64,000 nucleotides of DNA, taken from NCBI RefSeq assembly GCF_001421665.1, contig NZ_LMKV01000012.1, positions 392,185 through 456,184 of the forward strand. The letters run 5' to 3'. This stretch comes from Sphingobium sp. Leaf26. GTDB taxonomy: Bacteria > Pseudomonadota > Alphaproteobacteria > Sphingomonadales > Sphingomonadaceae. Positions 32,593 through 41,063 of the stretch are shown here, one piece after another. Each line of letters starts with the position of its first letter. Position 1 is the first letter of the stretch. The translations under genes and the position numbers were made by a program. Under the pieces are notes generated by a model. It searched no databases. It saw only the letters and a program-made list of their open reading frames with translations, and was not told where the DNA came from.

Positions 32593-34035
32593 ATGTTCAT
32601 GACTCGCTTGCTATGCGGCGCGTTCACGCTCGCCTGCGCGATGCCTGCCGCCGCCCAGACCGCAGCCCCGCAAACCTATCCCGCCGCTGCGCAAGGCGAT
32701 GGCGCGACAACAAAGGGCTATAATCTCTCCCGCTGGGCGGAGGATTGGACAGCCTATCGCGACAAGGCCAAGCGCGACGATATCCTGGACCGCCTGAAAT
32801 ATCTGCCGCTGGACGATGACGGCGACATCTATCTGACGCTGAGCGGCGAGGCGCGGTTGCGGATGAACCTGACCAGCAATCCGCAACTGATCGAAGGGCC
32901 GGAGCAGCGACAGGACATCCTGCGCCTGGTCGGCGGCGCCGACCTCCATATCGGCGATCATCTGCGCTTCTATGGCGAGATCGCCCATGGGCGATTGTCG
33001 GGTAAAAATGTCGGCACGCCATCGGGATCGCTGCGTAATAATTTCGTCCGCCAGCAATATTTTGCTGAAGCCAAAGGCGGGATCGGCGACGTCGATCTGG
33101 GCATCCGCTATGGTCGGCAGGAATTTACCGATGGTCCCAACCTGCTGATATCCCAGCGCGACAACAACACCATACGCTTCGTCCTGAACGGCGCGCGGGT
33201 CTGGGCGCGCACGCCGACCATGCGCGCGACGTTGTTCGATTTCGAAACGACGGATCTGGGCAATGGCGGGCTGGGCGACGATGTGCCGGACAAGAACCGG
33301 CGGTTCAGCGGCGTGTCGGCGGGTTTCGTGCTGCCGACCCACTGGCTGGGCGGATCGAACCTCTATTTCGACCCCTTCTTCTGGCGGCGGCGCAATCGCG
33401 TGGGGACGTGGGGCGGTGTCGTGTCGCCCGCCGTGCGCTATTATGCCGGGGCGCGGCTGTGGGGCGATGTCGGTCCCGTGGCGCTCGACTGGACGCTGGT
33501 CCACCAATATGGCCAGTTCAACGATCGCCCGATCCGTGCCTGGCAGGCCTTTGCCGCGCAGACGGTCCGGCTCGGCGCGGACAAAAGTGCGCCGCGCGTC
33601 GGCGTCCATGTCGATTATGGCAGCGGCGGAGGCGGCTATGACAAGGGCACGCTACGGAACGCCTACGCGCCGTTCGGCAACAATATCTATTTCAGCTATG
33701 GCCTGTTCCTGACCGCCACCAACCTGATCGCGGTCGCACCGAATGTCTCGTTCCAGCCAGCGAAGGGCGTGCGCGCCAGCCTGGAATATCAGTTCAGTTG
33801 GCGCGACGATCAACGCGATGCCGTCTATCGCGCCAACTACACGCCCTATGTCGGCACGGAGCGGGTTGCGGGCAAAGCGGTGGCGCAACTCGCACGCGCA
33901 CAGATCGTCTATTCCATCTCGCCACGAGTCACCCTGACCATGCGGGCCGAATATCTTCAGGCGCAGGCGGTGTTGAAGGCAGCCGGCTATCGGAATTCGG
34001 CCTTTCTTGCGACTTGGCTGAGTTTTCGATTCTGA
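32593..34035 (+). CDS. Outer-membrane porin, alginate-export family
   Basis: 480 residues. Signal peptide MFMTRLLCGAFTLACAMPAAAQ; an in-frame ATG at 32599 is possible. The mature protein resembles the alginate-export (AlgE-like) barrel family: GEARLRMNLTSNPQLIEG, VDLGIRYGRQEFTDGPNLL and a long beta-strand pattern ending in aromatic F (ATWLSFRF), as outer-membrane barrels do. 65 bp downstream of dctA on the same strand, it probably lets dicarboxylates or similar anions cross the outer membrane; real alginate export is unlikely. Confidence 0.82.
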   Translation: MFMTRLLCGAFTLACAMPAAAQTAAPQTYPAAAQGDGATTKGYNLSRWAEDWTAYRDKAKRDDILDRLKYLPLDDDGDIYLTLSGEARLRMNLTSNPQLIEGPEQRQDILRLVGGADLHIGDHLRFYGEIAHGRLSGKNVGTPSGSLRNNFVRQQYFAEAKGGIGDVDLGIRYGRQEFTDGPNLLISQRDNNTIRFVLNGARVWARTPTMRATLFDFETTDLGNGGLGDDVPDKNRRFSGVSAGFVLPTHWLGGSNLYFDPFFWRRRNRVGTWGGVVSPAVRYYAGARLWGDVGPVALDWTLVHQYGQFNDRPIRAWQAFAAQTVRLGADKSAPRVGVHVDYGSGGGGYDKGTLRNAYAPFGNNIYFSYGLFLTATNLIAVAPNVSFQPAKGVRASLEYQFSWRDDQRDAVYRANYTPYVGTERVAGKAVAQLARAQIVYSISPRVTLTMRAEYLQAQAVLKAAGYRNSAFLATWLSFRF

Positions 34036-34068
34036 TGTCAACTATCCTGTCGTCGTCGGACCCGGCCT

Positions 34069-34376
34069 CGCCACAGCCTTGCCAATCAGACGGAAAACCT
34101 CACCAGAATCGCCTTTGCCGATGTCCGTTATCGGGCGGGATCGGTCGGCCTGCGCGATATACTGGTCGCCCGGACAGCGTTGCGGGATGCGCGGGCGGCG
34201 CAGGCGTCCTCGCGCCAGCCCCTTTCATCGCTGCGGTTGGATGTGTTCAAGGCGCTCGGCGGCGGCTGGGCAGGGCAGCCCGCCGGCTTGATGGCGATGC
34301 AGTCCGGCAGGGGCATGTTCCTGCCGGACGGTCAGCCGGTCTTGCCATATGTTTCGACCAGCGTGACGAAAGAATA
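34069..34376 (+). pseudogene. C-terminal fragment of a NodT/TolC-family outer-membrane factor
   Basis: In the frame of 34081 the translation reads ANQTENLTRIAFADVRYRAGSVGLRDILVARTALRDA, then LSSLRLDVFKALGGGWAGQP. The RYRAG-x-x-x-L-x-D-x-L and ALxKALGGGW strings are characteristic of the last helices of NodT-type efflux channels. No start or upstream part is present, and the frame runs on past the true end into the TetR gene. It is a decayed remnant of about 75 residues between the porin and TetR genes. Confidence 0.65.
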
Positions 34377-35021
34377 GAGGGCGATCTCCTCCAGCTTGGG
34401 CATCAGCGGCTCGAACGGCTTCTCGAAGCCGGCAAAGGGCGTCATGCCCTCGATCGACGCGGAGATGAACAGGGCGATCGCCTTGCGATCCCCGCCCGGC
34501 AGGTCCGGGCGCATTTCGCCGACGATCTCGCTCAGCGGCGCCCGCGCACGGTCATACAGATCCTGCACCCGGCCCAGCACAAAGGCATCATGATTGGACA
34601 GTGCCCATAGTTCCGGGAACAGGTGCGTCGTCTTCTTGCTGCGAATATCCTCCAGGATGAAGCGACAGATATGTTGCAATCGCTCGGCCGGCGTTCCGGG
34701 CAGATGGATGATCTGGTCGAACTCCACCTCATAGCTGCGGATCACCGCTTCCAGCAGTTCGCGGACCAGATCCTCCCGCGTGCGATAATGATAGGTCAGA
34801 TTGCCGAACTTGATGCCGCAATCGACCGCGACTCGGCGCATGCTCATCGCCCGATACCCTTCCTCGATCAGGATATGGAGCGCGGTGTGCAGGATCATCT
34901 CGCGCGTCTCATGCCCTTTGGAATAACCGCCATCGCGGTCCGCCATGATCAGGACCGCGGGTTGGGCCTCCACCTCATCCATCTGATTTTCCATCCTTTC
35001 CCGTTCCAGGAAATGGATCAT
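34332..35021 (-). CDS. TetR-family regulator of the amine operon
   Basis: 229 residues (ATG 35021; later in-frame ATGs at residues 10, 14 and 26). Helix-turn-helix at about 38-85: HETREMILHTALHILIEEGYRAMSMRRVAVDCGIKFGNLTYHYRTREDLVRELL. The C-terminal helices SEIVGEMRPDLPGGDRKAIALFISASIEGMTPF resemble TetR_C domains of fatty-acid or BetI-like members. Divergent from the amine dehydrogenase operon whose -35 box is in a palindrome; it most likely represses that operon. Confidence 0.87.
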   Translation of the reverse strand: MIHFLERERMENQMDEVEAQPAVLIMADRDGGYSKGHETREMILHTALHILIEEGYRAMSMRRVAVDCGIKFGNLTYHYRTREDLVRELLEAVIRSYEVEFDQIIHLPGTPAERLQHICRFILEDIRSKKTTHLFPELWALSNHDAFVLGRVQDLYDRARAPLSEIVGEMRPDLPGGDRKAIALFISASIEGMTPFAGFEKPFEPLMPKLEEIALYSFVTLVETYGKTG

Positions 35022-35058
35022 ATGGGTTCGTAAAAACTATGTCGAGCGACAAATTTAG

Positions 35059-35093
35059 GTCAATTGACAGTTTTGTTGCTTATTCGTCATATT
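35059..35093 (+). promoter_or_regulatory. Sigma-70 promoter with embedded palindrome for the amine operon
   Basis: TTGACA (35064-35069) is a perfect -35; CATATT (35088-35093) at 18-bp spacing is a fair -10. The -35 is inside the perfect 10-bp palindrome GTCAATTGAC (35059-35068), a natural operator for the divergent TetR protein. The start codon of the first operon gene follows at 35133 behind GGGAGAATGAC. Confidence 0.6.
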
Positions 35094-35132
35094 TCCGGGC
35101 AAGCGGACGAGAGCCGCGACAGGGAGAATGAC

Positions 35133-36302
35133 ATGCGCTCCATTATTGCGAGCTTGCTGCTTGGCGCGGCAATGCCCATCCCGGCGTTCGCCGACACGCA
35201 GAAATTTCCGGCCCCTCTGCCGGAAGAAACGCTGCCGAGCGTCCAGCAATTGCCCGACAAATGGCCGAAAAGCTGGGTGTTGATCCATGATCTCAACTTC
35301 GCCTCGATCCTCGACGGGAAGCTGGCGCTGGTCGACACGCATTCTGTCGACCGGCCGCTCAAGGGGCTGGTGCGCGCGGCCCAGTTCGCCAATGAACTGA
35401 TCGCACCGGACCGGGGCGAGATTTACACGGCAGAAACATTCTACAGCCGCCTGACCCGTGGCGCGCGTACCGACGCGATAACCATATGGGATATGAAAAC
35501 GCTCCAGCCCAAGGGGGAGATCATCCTGCCCGACGGCAAGCGGCAACTGTCCGTCACCTATCCCAATGTGTTCCAGTTCACCAATGGCGGCAAATGGGCG
35601 CTGGTCGCCAATTTCACCCCGGCCCAGTCGGTCACGGTGGTCGATCTGGAAGGGCGCAAGGTGCTGAGCGAGATCGACCTCCCCGGCTGCACCCAAATCT
35701 ATCCCAGCGGCCAGCGCGGCTTCAGCAGCCTGTGCGCCGATGGGTCGGTCTTCAGCGTGACGCTGGATGACAGGGGGCAGGCCGCATCCTCCGGCAGCGT
35801 CGCCGGGGTGCAGGATATCGACCGGCAACCGCTGTTCGGCACGCCCGCCATGGTCGGCCGCACCGCCTGGTTCGTCAGCTATCATGGCATGGTGCAGGGC
35901 ATCGACCTATCCGGCCCGGTCGCCAGACCGCTCCCCGCTGCCTTCAGCGTCGGAAAAGCGGACGGCGGCACGCCCCAATGGCGCCCCGGCGGCTGGCAGG
36001 TCATCGCGTCCGACGCGAAAGGGCTGCTCTATGTGCTGATGAGCGCCAACGGCAAGGAAGGCAGCCACAAAGACGGCGGCACCGAAGTCTGGGTCGTCGA
36101 TCCGGTCAGGAAAGCCCGCCTCTCCCGTATCGCGCTCAAGGGGCAGGGGCTGGCCATCGCCGTCACCCGCGAGGATGCGCCGCAACTGATCGTGGCGCGG
36201 GCGGATGGCGTGGTCGATGTGCATGATGCCGCGACCGGTGCCTTCGTGCGCACGCTGGGTGCGACGGTCGCCGCCAACCCCATCGTCATCACGGTGCCCT
36301 GA
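35133..36302 (+). CDS. mauB: Amine dehydrogenase heavy (large) subunit
   Basis: 389 residues from ATG 35133 after AGGGAGAATGAC. Signal peptide MRSIIASLLLGAAMPIPAFA. The mature protein is a seven-bladed beta-propeller of the methylamine/aromatic amine dehydrogenase heavy-chain family: SWVLIHDLNFASILDGKLALVD, DAITIWDMKTLQPKGEIILPDG, GFSSLCADGSVFSVTLDDRG and GTEVWVVDPVRKARLSRIALKG. It pairs with the TTQ light subunit in the periplasm. Its stop overlaps the mauE start (TGATG). Subtype (methylamine, aromatic amine or other) cannot be fixed from sequence alone. Confidence 0.93.
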   Translation: MRSIIASLLLGAAMPIPAFADTQKFPAPLPEETLPSVQQLPDKWPKSWVLIHDLNFASILDGKLALVDTHSVDRPLKGLVRAAQFANELIAPDRGEIYTAETFYSRLTRGARTDAITIWDMKTLQPKGEIILPDGKRQLSVTYPNVFQFTNGGKWALVANFTPAQSVTVVDLEGRKVLSEIDLPGCTQIYPSGQRGFSSLCADGSVFSVTLDDRGQAASSGSVAGVQDIDRQPLFGTPAMVGRTAWFVSYHGMVQGIDLSGPVARPLPAAFSVGKADGGTPQWRPGGWQVIASDAKGLLYVLMSANGKEGSHKDGGTEVWVVDPVRKARLSRIALKGQGLAIAVTREDAPQLIVARADGVVDVHDAATGAFVRTLGATVAANPIVITVP

Positions 36303-36790
36303 TGGCCGCGCTCCCCCTGTTCCTCGCCCTGCTGCTCGGCGGCTCGGCCCTGCACAAGGCGCTCGATCGCCGGCGGCTGGGCGGCGCTGCGGAGCGGCTG
36401 GCCGGAACGCCCCTCTCGACCGGCCCGTTGCTGCTGATCGCGGCGGGTGTTGCGGAAGGGACTGCCGCCCTCTGCCTGCTGCTGGCCCCGTTGCGACTGG
36501 TCGGCGCGCTGGTCGCGCTGCTCCTCTGGGCGCTCTATGCCATGCTGCTGCTGCGTCGTCGCGGCCAGTCGCTCGATTGCGGCTGCGATCTCGTTGCGCG
36601 GGAACGGCCGGTTGGCGCAGGCCAGATCGCCCGCCCGGCCCTGCTCGCCGGTCTTGCCGCGCTGACGGCCCTGCTACCGCCGACGCCCTTCACTCTCGAC
36701 GCGCCTTTCGCCGCCGCCGGCTTTCTGGCGCTCTGGTTGGGCGCGGCCGAAATCCTTGTCATCCCCCGGCCTGTTTGGAGGAACAACTGA
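36302..36790 (+). CDS. mauE: MauE: amine dehydrogenase maturation membrane protein
   Basis: 162 residues, MauE/DoxX-like. Four or five membrane helices (LPLFLALLLGGSALHKALDRRRLGG, LLIAAGVAEGTAALCLLLAPLRLVGALVALLLWALYAMLLL) and the conserved cysteine motif LDCGCD, as in MauE, which with MauD is needed to form the six disulfides of the light subunit. Start ATG 36302 overlaps the mauB TGA; its stop overlaps the mauD ATG. Confidence 0.93.
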   Translation: MAALPLFLALLLGGSALHKALDRRRLGGAAERLAGTPLSTGPLLLIAAGVAEGTAALCLLLAPLRLVGALVALLLWALYAMLLLRRRGQSLDCGCDLVARERPVGAGQIARPALLAGLAALTALLPPTPFTLDAPFAAAGFLALWLGAAEILVIPRPVWRNN

Positions 36791-37377
36791 TGCTGACATC
36801 CCAGATATTGCTGTGGGCGGCGGTGATCGCCCAGGCTCTGCTCATCGCCGCGCTCGCCCGGCAGGTCGGCATATTGCATGAGCGGATCGCTCCCGCCGGC
36901 GCGCTGACCCTGCATCAGGGCGTGAAGATCGGTGAGGTGGCGACGCCCATGGACCTGCTCACCATCGACGACGCAAAATTGCGCGTCGGCGGCAAGCGGG
37001 ACGGGCGCAGCCAGTTGCTCTTCTTCGCCTCGCCCGATTGTTCGATGTGCAAGTCCTTGTTGCCGGTGCTGCGCTCCGCCGCCCGTGCGGAGGCGGACTG
37101 GATCGACGTGGTGATCGCGGGCGACGGCACAAAGCCCGCCTATCGTGCCATGGCATCCGATCATGGGCTGGATGGCCTGCCGATCATCCTGTCCGAAGCC
37201 CTGGGCCGCGCCTTCGGTGTCGCGAAGCTGCCCTATGCCGTGCTGCTGGACGAAAGCGGCAGGATCGCCTCGCTCGGCCTCATCAACAGCCGCGAGCATC
37301 TGGAAAGCCTGTTCGAGGCGAAGGAGCGCGGCGTGGCCTCGCTCCAGGATTATCTCGCCCGCCGGAAGGAGGCCTGA
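36790..37377 (+). CDS. mauD: MauD: thioredoxin-like maturation protein
   Basis: 195 residues. Signal anchor (QILLWAAVIAQALLIAALA), then a thioredoxin fold with the active-site C-x-x-C in FFASPDCSMCKSLLP and LPYAVLLDESGRIASLGLINSREHLESLFEA. MauD is a periplasmic disulfide oxidoreductase or isomerase for the cysteine-rich light subunit. TGATG overlap with mauE; mauA follows three bases later. Confidence 0.93.
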   Translation: MLTSQILLWAAVIAQALLIAALARQVGILHERIAPAGALTLHQGVKIGEVATPMDLLTIDDAKLRVGGKRDGRSQLLFFASPDCSMCKSLLPVLRSAARAEADWIDVVIAGDGTKPAYRAMASDHGLDGLPIILSEALGRAFGVAKLPYAVLLDESGRIASLGLINSREHLESLFEAKERGVASLQDYLARRKEA

Positions 37378-37380
37378 GCC

Positions 37381-37926
37381 ATGGCCGGTTTCGATACATT
37401 CACGGAGCGGATGGCGCGCGGCGTTGCGCGCGGCACCTCCCGCCGGTCGCTGCTGGCGTGGCTGGGCGCGGGCATGACTGGGACGGCCATGCTGCCCGCC
37501 TTGCCGGTGGCGCGCGCCGCCACCCATCCCGATGCCGCCCGGCCGGAAATGAAGTCCGGCACACCACAAGACCCCGGCAATCCGGCCAGTTGCGACTATT
37601 GGCGCTATTGCGCGATCGACGGCTTTCTCTGTTCCTGCTGCGGCGGCACGGTCAATAGCTGCCCGCCGGGTACGGAAATGTCACCCATCACCTGGATCGG
37701 CACTTGCACCAATCCGGCGGATGGCCGCGCCTATATCATCAGCTATAATGACTGTTGCGGCGTGTCCTCCTGCGGCCAGTGCCTGTGCAACCGCAATGAG
37801 GGCGACCGGCCGCAGGTCCGGCCCCAATCGAACAACGACTATAACTGGTGTCTGGGCACGGAAAGCAGCATCTACAACTGCTCGGTCGCCGCGATCGTCG
37901 GCACCGCGCTGGACCAGCCGCAATGA
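37381..37926 (+). CDS. mauA: Amine dehydrogenase light (small) TTQ subunit
   Basis: 181 residues. Twin-arginine signal SRRSLLAWLGAGMTG, cleaved after ARA, so it is exported folded. The mature part contains 14 cysteines in the light-chain pattern (CDYWRYC, FLCSCCGG, DCCGVSSCGQCLC). The two tryptophans that form tryptophan tryptophylquinone in known enzymes are present: Trp105 (SPITWIGTC) and Trp156 (YNWCLG). It carries catalysis, RCH2NH3+ to aldehyde plus ammonia. Its stop overlaps the following cytochrome start (ATGA). Confidence 0.95.
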   Translation: MAGFDTFTERMARGVARGTSRRSLLAWLGAGMTGTAMLPALPVARAATHPDAARPEMKSGTPQDPGNPASCDYWRYCAIDGFLCSCCGGTVNSCPPGTEMSPITWIGTCTNPADGRAYIISYNDCCGVSSCGQCLCNRNEGDRPQVRPQSNNDYNWCLGTESSIYNCSVAAIVGTALDQPQ

Positions 37927-38372
37927 AGGCGATCTTCGCTCTCATCTTGCTGACCGGCGCTGGCGTGGCGCAGGCCGCGCCCGACGGCGCGACCATCTAT
38001 AATCGCTGCGCCGCCTGCCATACCCGCACCGGCGCCGGCGTACCGGGCGCCTATCCACCGCTCGGCGCCGATTTCCGTGCGCTGGCAGCCAGGCCGGGCG
38101 GCCGCCGCTATCTGGCGCTGGCCGTCATCAAGGGGCTGAACGGCCCGATCAGCGTGGAAGGCAAGCCCTATCGCGGCATGATGCCGGCGCAGGGCGGGCT
38201 GGACGATATGGGTGTGGCGGCCGTGCTCAACCATGTCGGTGGCACGATCGCCAGGGCCGGGCCGGCCTTCAAGCCCTTCACCGATCAGGAAATCGCCGGC
38301 TATCGCGCCGGGGCCAAGCCGCTGGGTTCCGCCGATGTCGCGAAACTCCATGAAGGGGCGGGCGGCAAATGA
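37923..38372 (+). CDS. Periplasmic monoheme cytochrome c
   Basis: 149 residues. Signal peptide MKAIFALILLTGAGVAQA; one heme site CAACH near residue 30; later methionines in YRGMMPAQGGLDD are candidate distal ligands. It starts within the mauA stop, so it is part of the operon and is the likely electron acceptor from the amine dehydrogenase, in place of amicyanin or cytochrome c551i. It has a single CxxCH, so it is not the diheme MauG. Confidence 0.9.
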   Translation: MKAIFALILLTGAGVAQAAPDGATIYNRCAACHTRTGAGVPGAYPPLGADFRALAARPGGRRYLALAVIKGLNGPISVEGKPYRGMMPAQGGLDDMGVAAVLNHVGGTIARAGPAFKPFTDQEIAGYRAGAKPLGSADVAKLHEGAGGK

Positions 38373-38842
38373 AACTGGTCCCGCTCGCCTTGGTAGCCCT
38401 TGTCGCATTGTCCGCGACACTGGCAGCCAGGGCCAGCGAGCGGGCGATGCCGGGCGTGATGAACCCACGTCAGGCGCATCAGGACTATATCCTGAAATGC
38501 CAGGGCTGCCATCGGCCGGACGGCAGCGGCGACGATCGGTCCAACCCGCCTATGCGCGGCGTCGTCGCCCGTTTCCTGACCGTGCCGGGCGGGCGGGCCT
38601 TTATCGGCCGGGTACCGGGCGTCGCCACTGTCGATCTGGACGACGAACGCCTCGCCGACCTGGTCAACTGGACGCTGCACAGTTTCGACGCGGAGCATCT
38701 GCCACGCGATTTTCAGCCCTATTCGGCGGCGGAAATCGCGGCCCTGCGGCGCAATCCCATCCGTCTGGACCGCGTCGCCACAAGAGCGCGGCTGGTGGAG
38801 GGCTTTTCTTCACAAGAGGCAAAACAAGCACAACAGGATTGA
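38369..38842 (+). CDS. Second periplasmic monoheme cytochrome c
   Basis: 157 residues. Signal peptide MKLVPLALVALVALSATLAARA; heme site CQGCH in YILKCQGCHRPDGSGD; Met in NPPMRGVVARFL. The C-terminal half (PRDFQPYSAAEIAALRRNPI) is helical and of unclear role. ATG overlaps the previous TGA. Possibly carries electrons onward to the terminal oxidase, or takes part in cofactor maturation. One heme site only. Confidence 0.88.
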   Translation: MKLVPLALVALVALSATLAARASERAMPGVMNPRQAHQDYILKCQGCHRPDGSGDDRSNPPMRGVVARFLTVPGGRAFIGRVPGVATVDLDDERLADLVNWTLHSFDAEHLPRDFQPYSAAEIAALRRNPIRLDRVATRARLVEGFSSQEAKQAQQD

Positions 38843-38854
38843 AGGGGAAGAGAC

Positions 38855-41056
38855 ATGGGGAAAATCTCCACGAAAATGCTGGCGCTGAGTGGCACGATCT
38901 GGACCGGGCTGGCGCTGGCCCAGCCGGTCGCCGCGCAGGAAGCGGCACAGCAGGCATCACAGGACGAAATCGTCGTCACCGCCGCCAAGCGATCCGAAAA
39001 TGTGCAATCCGTTCCCATTTCCGTCTCCGCCATCGGCGGGGACATGCTGGCCAAGTCCCGCATCAGCAACGTCGACAGTCTGGTGACGAAGGTCGCCAAT
39101 CTCCAACTCACCTCGATCGTGGGCGACAACACGCCGATCTTCGCGCTGCGCGGCGTGTCGATGTCCGATTACAGCCTCAACCAGTCCAGCCCGGTCGCGA
39201 CCTATTATGACGAAGTCTATAAGGGCAATTTCGCCTTTCTGGGCGTCGCCATGTATGATCTGGAGCGGGTCGAGGTGCTGCGCGGGCCACAGGGGACGCT
39301 GTATGGCAAGAACACCACCGGCGGCGCGGTCAACATCATCAGCCGCGAAGCCAAGCTGGGAGAGACCAGCGGCTATCTGAACGCGGGCTATGGCAATTAT
39401 AATCGTTATGAGGCGAGCGGTGCGGTCAATGTCCCGCTGGGCGAGAAGGCGGCACTGCGCGTGGCGGGCACCTTCGCCCGCGCGGACGGCTGGTTCAAAA
39501 ATGTCGAGCCGGGCATGCCGGACCTTGCCAGCACCCGCGAATATGCGTTTCGCGGTACGCTGAAGGCGCAGCCGGTCGAGGGCCTGACCTTCGTGCTGCG
39601 CGCCTCCACCAGTTTCCAGAACCCGCAAAATTACGGCATCTACGCCCAGCCGGAAGCCGACCATCGCGCCGGCCTGTCGCGCCGGGAGATCGCATCGGAC
39701 GTCGCCACCCGCCGCCGCGCCCGCACCACGTCGGTGGCGTTGACCACCAATATCGACCTGTCCGACGCGATCGCGCTGACCAGCATCACCTCCTATGACA
39801 AGGGGACGCTCTTCTTCCGGGAAGATACGGACGGCACGGCGACGAAGCTGCTGGAAATCCCCTATTATGACAAGGCGAACCAGTTCGCACAGGATCTGCG
39901 CCTGACCAGCGACACGGGCGGCCCGTTCGACTTCATCCTCGGCGCCTATTTCAACCGGGAAAAGGTCTTCAACCGCACCGCCTTCGAAATCGCGACCGAC
40001 GTGGATGTGAATGAGGATGGCGCGATCGACGCGCAGGATTGCGCCGCTGGCCTGCCGCTGGCCTGCAAGGTCCAGAACCAGTTCAGTCAGGTGAAGAAGA
40101 GCGTCGCCATCTATTCCGACCTCAAATATAAGCTGGGCGGGGCGGTGACGCTGCGCGGTGGCCTGCGCTACACCCACGACACAGGCCGCCAGACCGGCTT
40201 CATCTCGCAGGCGCTGGGCGTGGACGACAGCGTCGTCGCCACCCTGATCCCGCTATCGAACCTGCGCTTCAACAAGAATAATTTTTCCGGCAAGATCGGC
40301 CTCGACTATAAATTGGCCGACGGCAATCTCCTCTATGCCAGCCTCAGCCGCGGCTATCGCGCGCCCAGCTTCAATGCCCAGGCCTTCTTCGATCCGTCCG
40401 AACTGTCGGTGGCGAAGGCGGAGCAGGTGACATCCTATGAAGTCGGCGCGAAGACCCAGTTCTGGGACCGCCGCATCACGCTGAACGTCGCGGGCTTCTA
40501 TTATGATTACAAGAACCAGCAGTTCATCAACGTCGATCCTGCCAGCGCCGCCCAGACGCTGCTCAACATCCCCAAATCGCGCATCTATGGCGGGGAAGCG
40601 GAACTGACCGTCCGCGCCGCCGACACGCTGACCGTCCGTGCGGGCATGGGAATATTGTCGGCCAGGATAAGGCAGGGCACCGTCAGCGGCGTCGACGTAT
40701 CCGACAATCGCCTGTCCAACGCGCCCAGCATGACGCTCAATGGCGGCATCGACTGGACGGTGGCGCAGGGCAGTTTCGGCAGCCTCTCCTTCCACCCCGA
40801 AGTCGCCTATCAGTCGAGCCAGTATTTCGAGGTGGTCAACATCCCCCGCCTGAAGCAGAAGGGCTATGCGCTGCTGAGCGGCCATATCGACTGGGAAAGC
40901 GCGGACGAGCGGTTCAACGCCTCGCTCTGGGCCAGGAATCTGACCAAGCAATTCTACTTCACGTCGCGGGTCGATCTGCTCGCCGGCTTTGGCTTCGACT
41001 ATAATCATATCGGCAATCCGCGCACCTATGGCGTGAGCGTCGGCGCGAAATTTTAA
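38855..41056 (+). CDS. TonB-dependent receptor of the amine operon
   Basis: 733 residues. Signal peptide ending VAAQE, TonB box DEIVVTAAKR, plug domain (VQSVPISVSAI ... IFALRGVSMSDYS ... RVEVLRGPQGTLYGKNTTGGAVNI), then a 22-strand barrel ending GVSVGAKF. Twelve bases after the cytochrome gene and eight before the aldehyde dehydrogenase, so within the operon. It probably takes up the amine or a carrier compound through the outer membrane; TonB receptors are not part of classical mau or aau clusters. Confidence 0.93.
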   Translation: MGKISTKMLALSGTIWTGLALAQPVAAQEAAQQASQDEIVVTAAKRSENVQSVPISVSAIGGDMLAKSRISNVDSLVTKVANLQLTSIVGDNTPIFALRGVSMSDYSLNQSSPVATYYDEVYKGNFAFLGVAMYDLERVEVLRGPQGTLYGKNTTGGAVNIISREAKLGETSGYLNAGYGNYNRYEASGAVNVPLGEKAALRVAGTFARADGWFKNVEPGMPDLASTREYAFRGTLKAQPVEGLTFVLRASTSFQNPQNYGIYAQPEADHRAGLSRREIASDVATRRRARTTSVALTTNIDLSDAIALTSITSYDKGTLFFREDTDGTATKLLEIPYYDKANQFAQDLRLTSDTGGPFDFILGAYFNREKVFNRTAFEIATDVDVNEDGAIDAQDCAAGLPLACKVQNQFSQVKKSVAIYSDLKYKLGGAVTLRGGLRYTHDTGRQTGFISQALGVDDSVVATLIPLSNLRFNKNNFSGKIGLDYKLADGNLLYASLSRGYRAPSFNAQAFFDPSELSVAKAEQVTSYEVGAKTQFWDRRITLNVAGFYYDYKNQQFINVDPASAAQTLLNIPKSRIYGGEAELTVRAADTLTVRAGMGILSARIRQGTVSGVDVSDNRLSNAPSMTLNGGIDWTVAQGSFGSLSFHPEVAYQSSQYFEVVNIPRLKQKGYALLSGHIDWESADERFNASLWARNLTKQFYFTSRVDLLAGFGFDYNHIGNPRTYGVSVGAKF

Positions 41057-41063
41057 GGAGAGG

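Noticed and set aside
34079-34291. A separate small gene from ATG 34079.
   Set aside because: This frame gives basic low-complexity sequence; the frame of 34081 gives the NodT-like remnant instead.
37923-38842. One of the two cytochromes as MauG.
   Set aside because: Each has one CxxCH and about 150 residues; MauG is a diheme protein of more than 300 residues.
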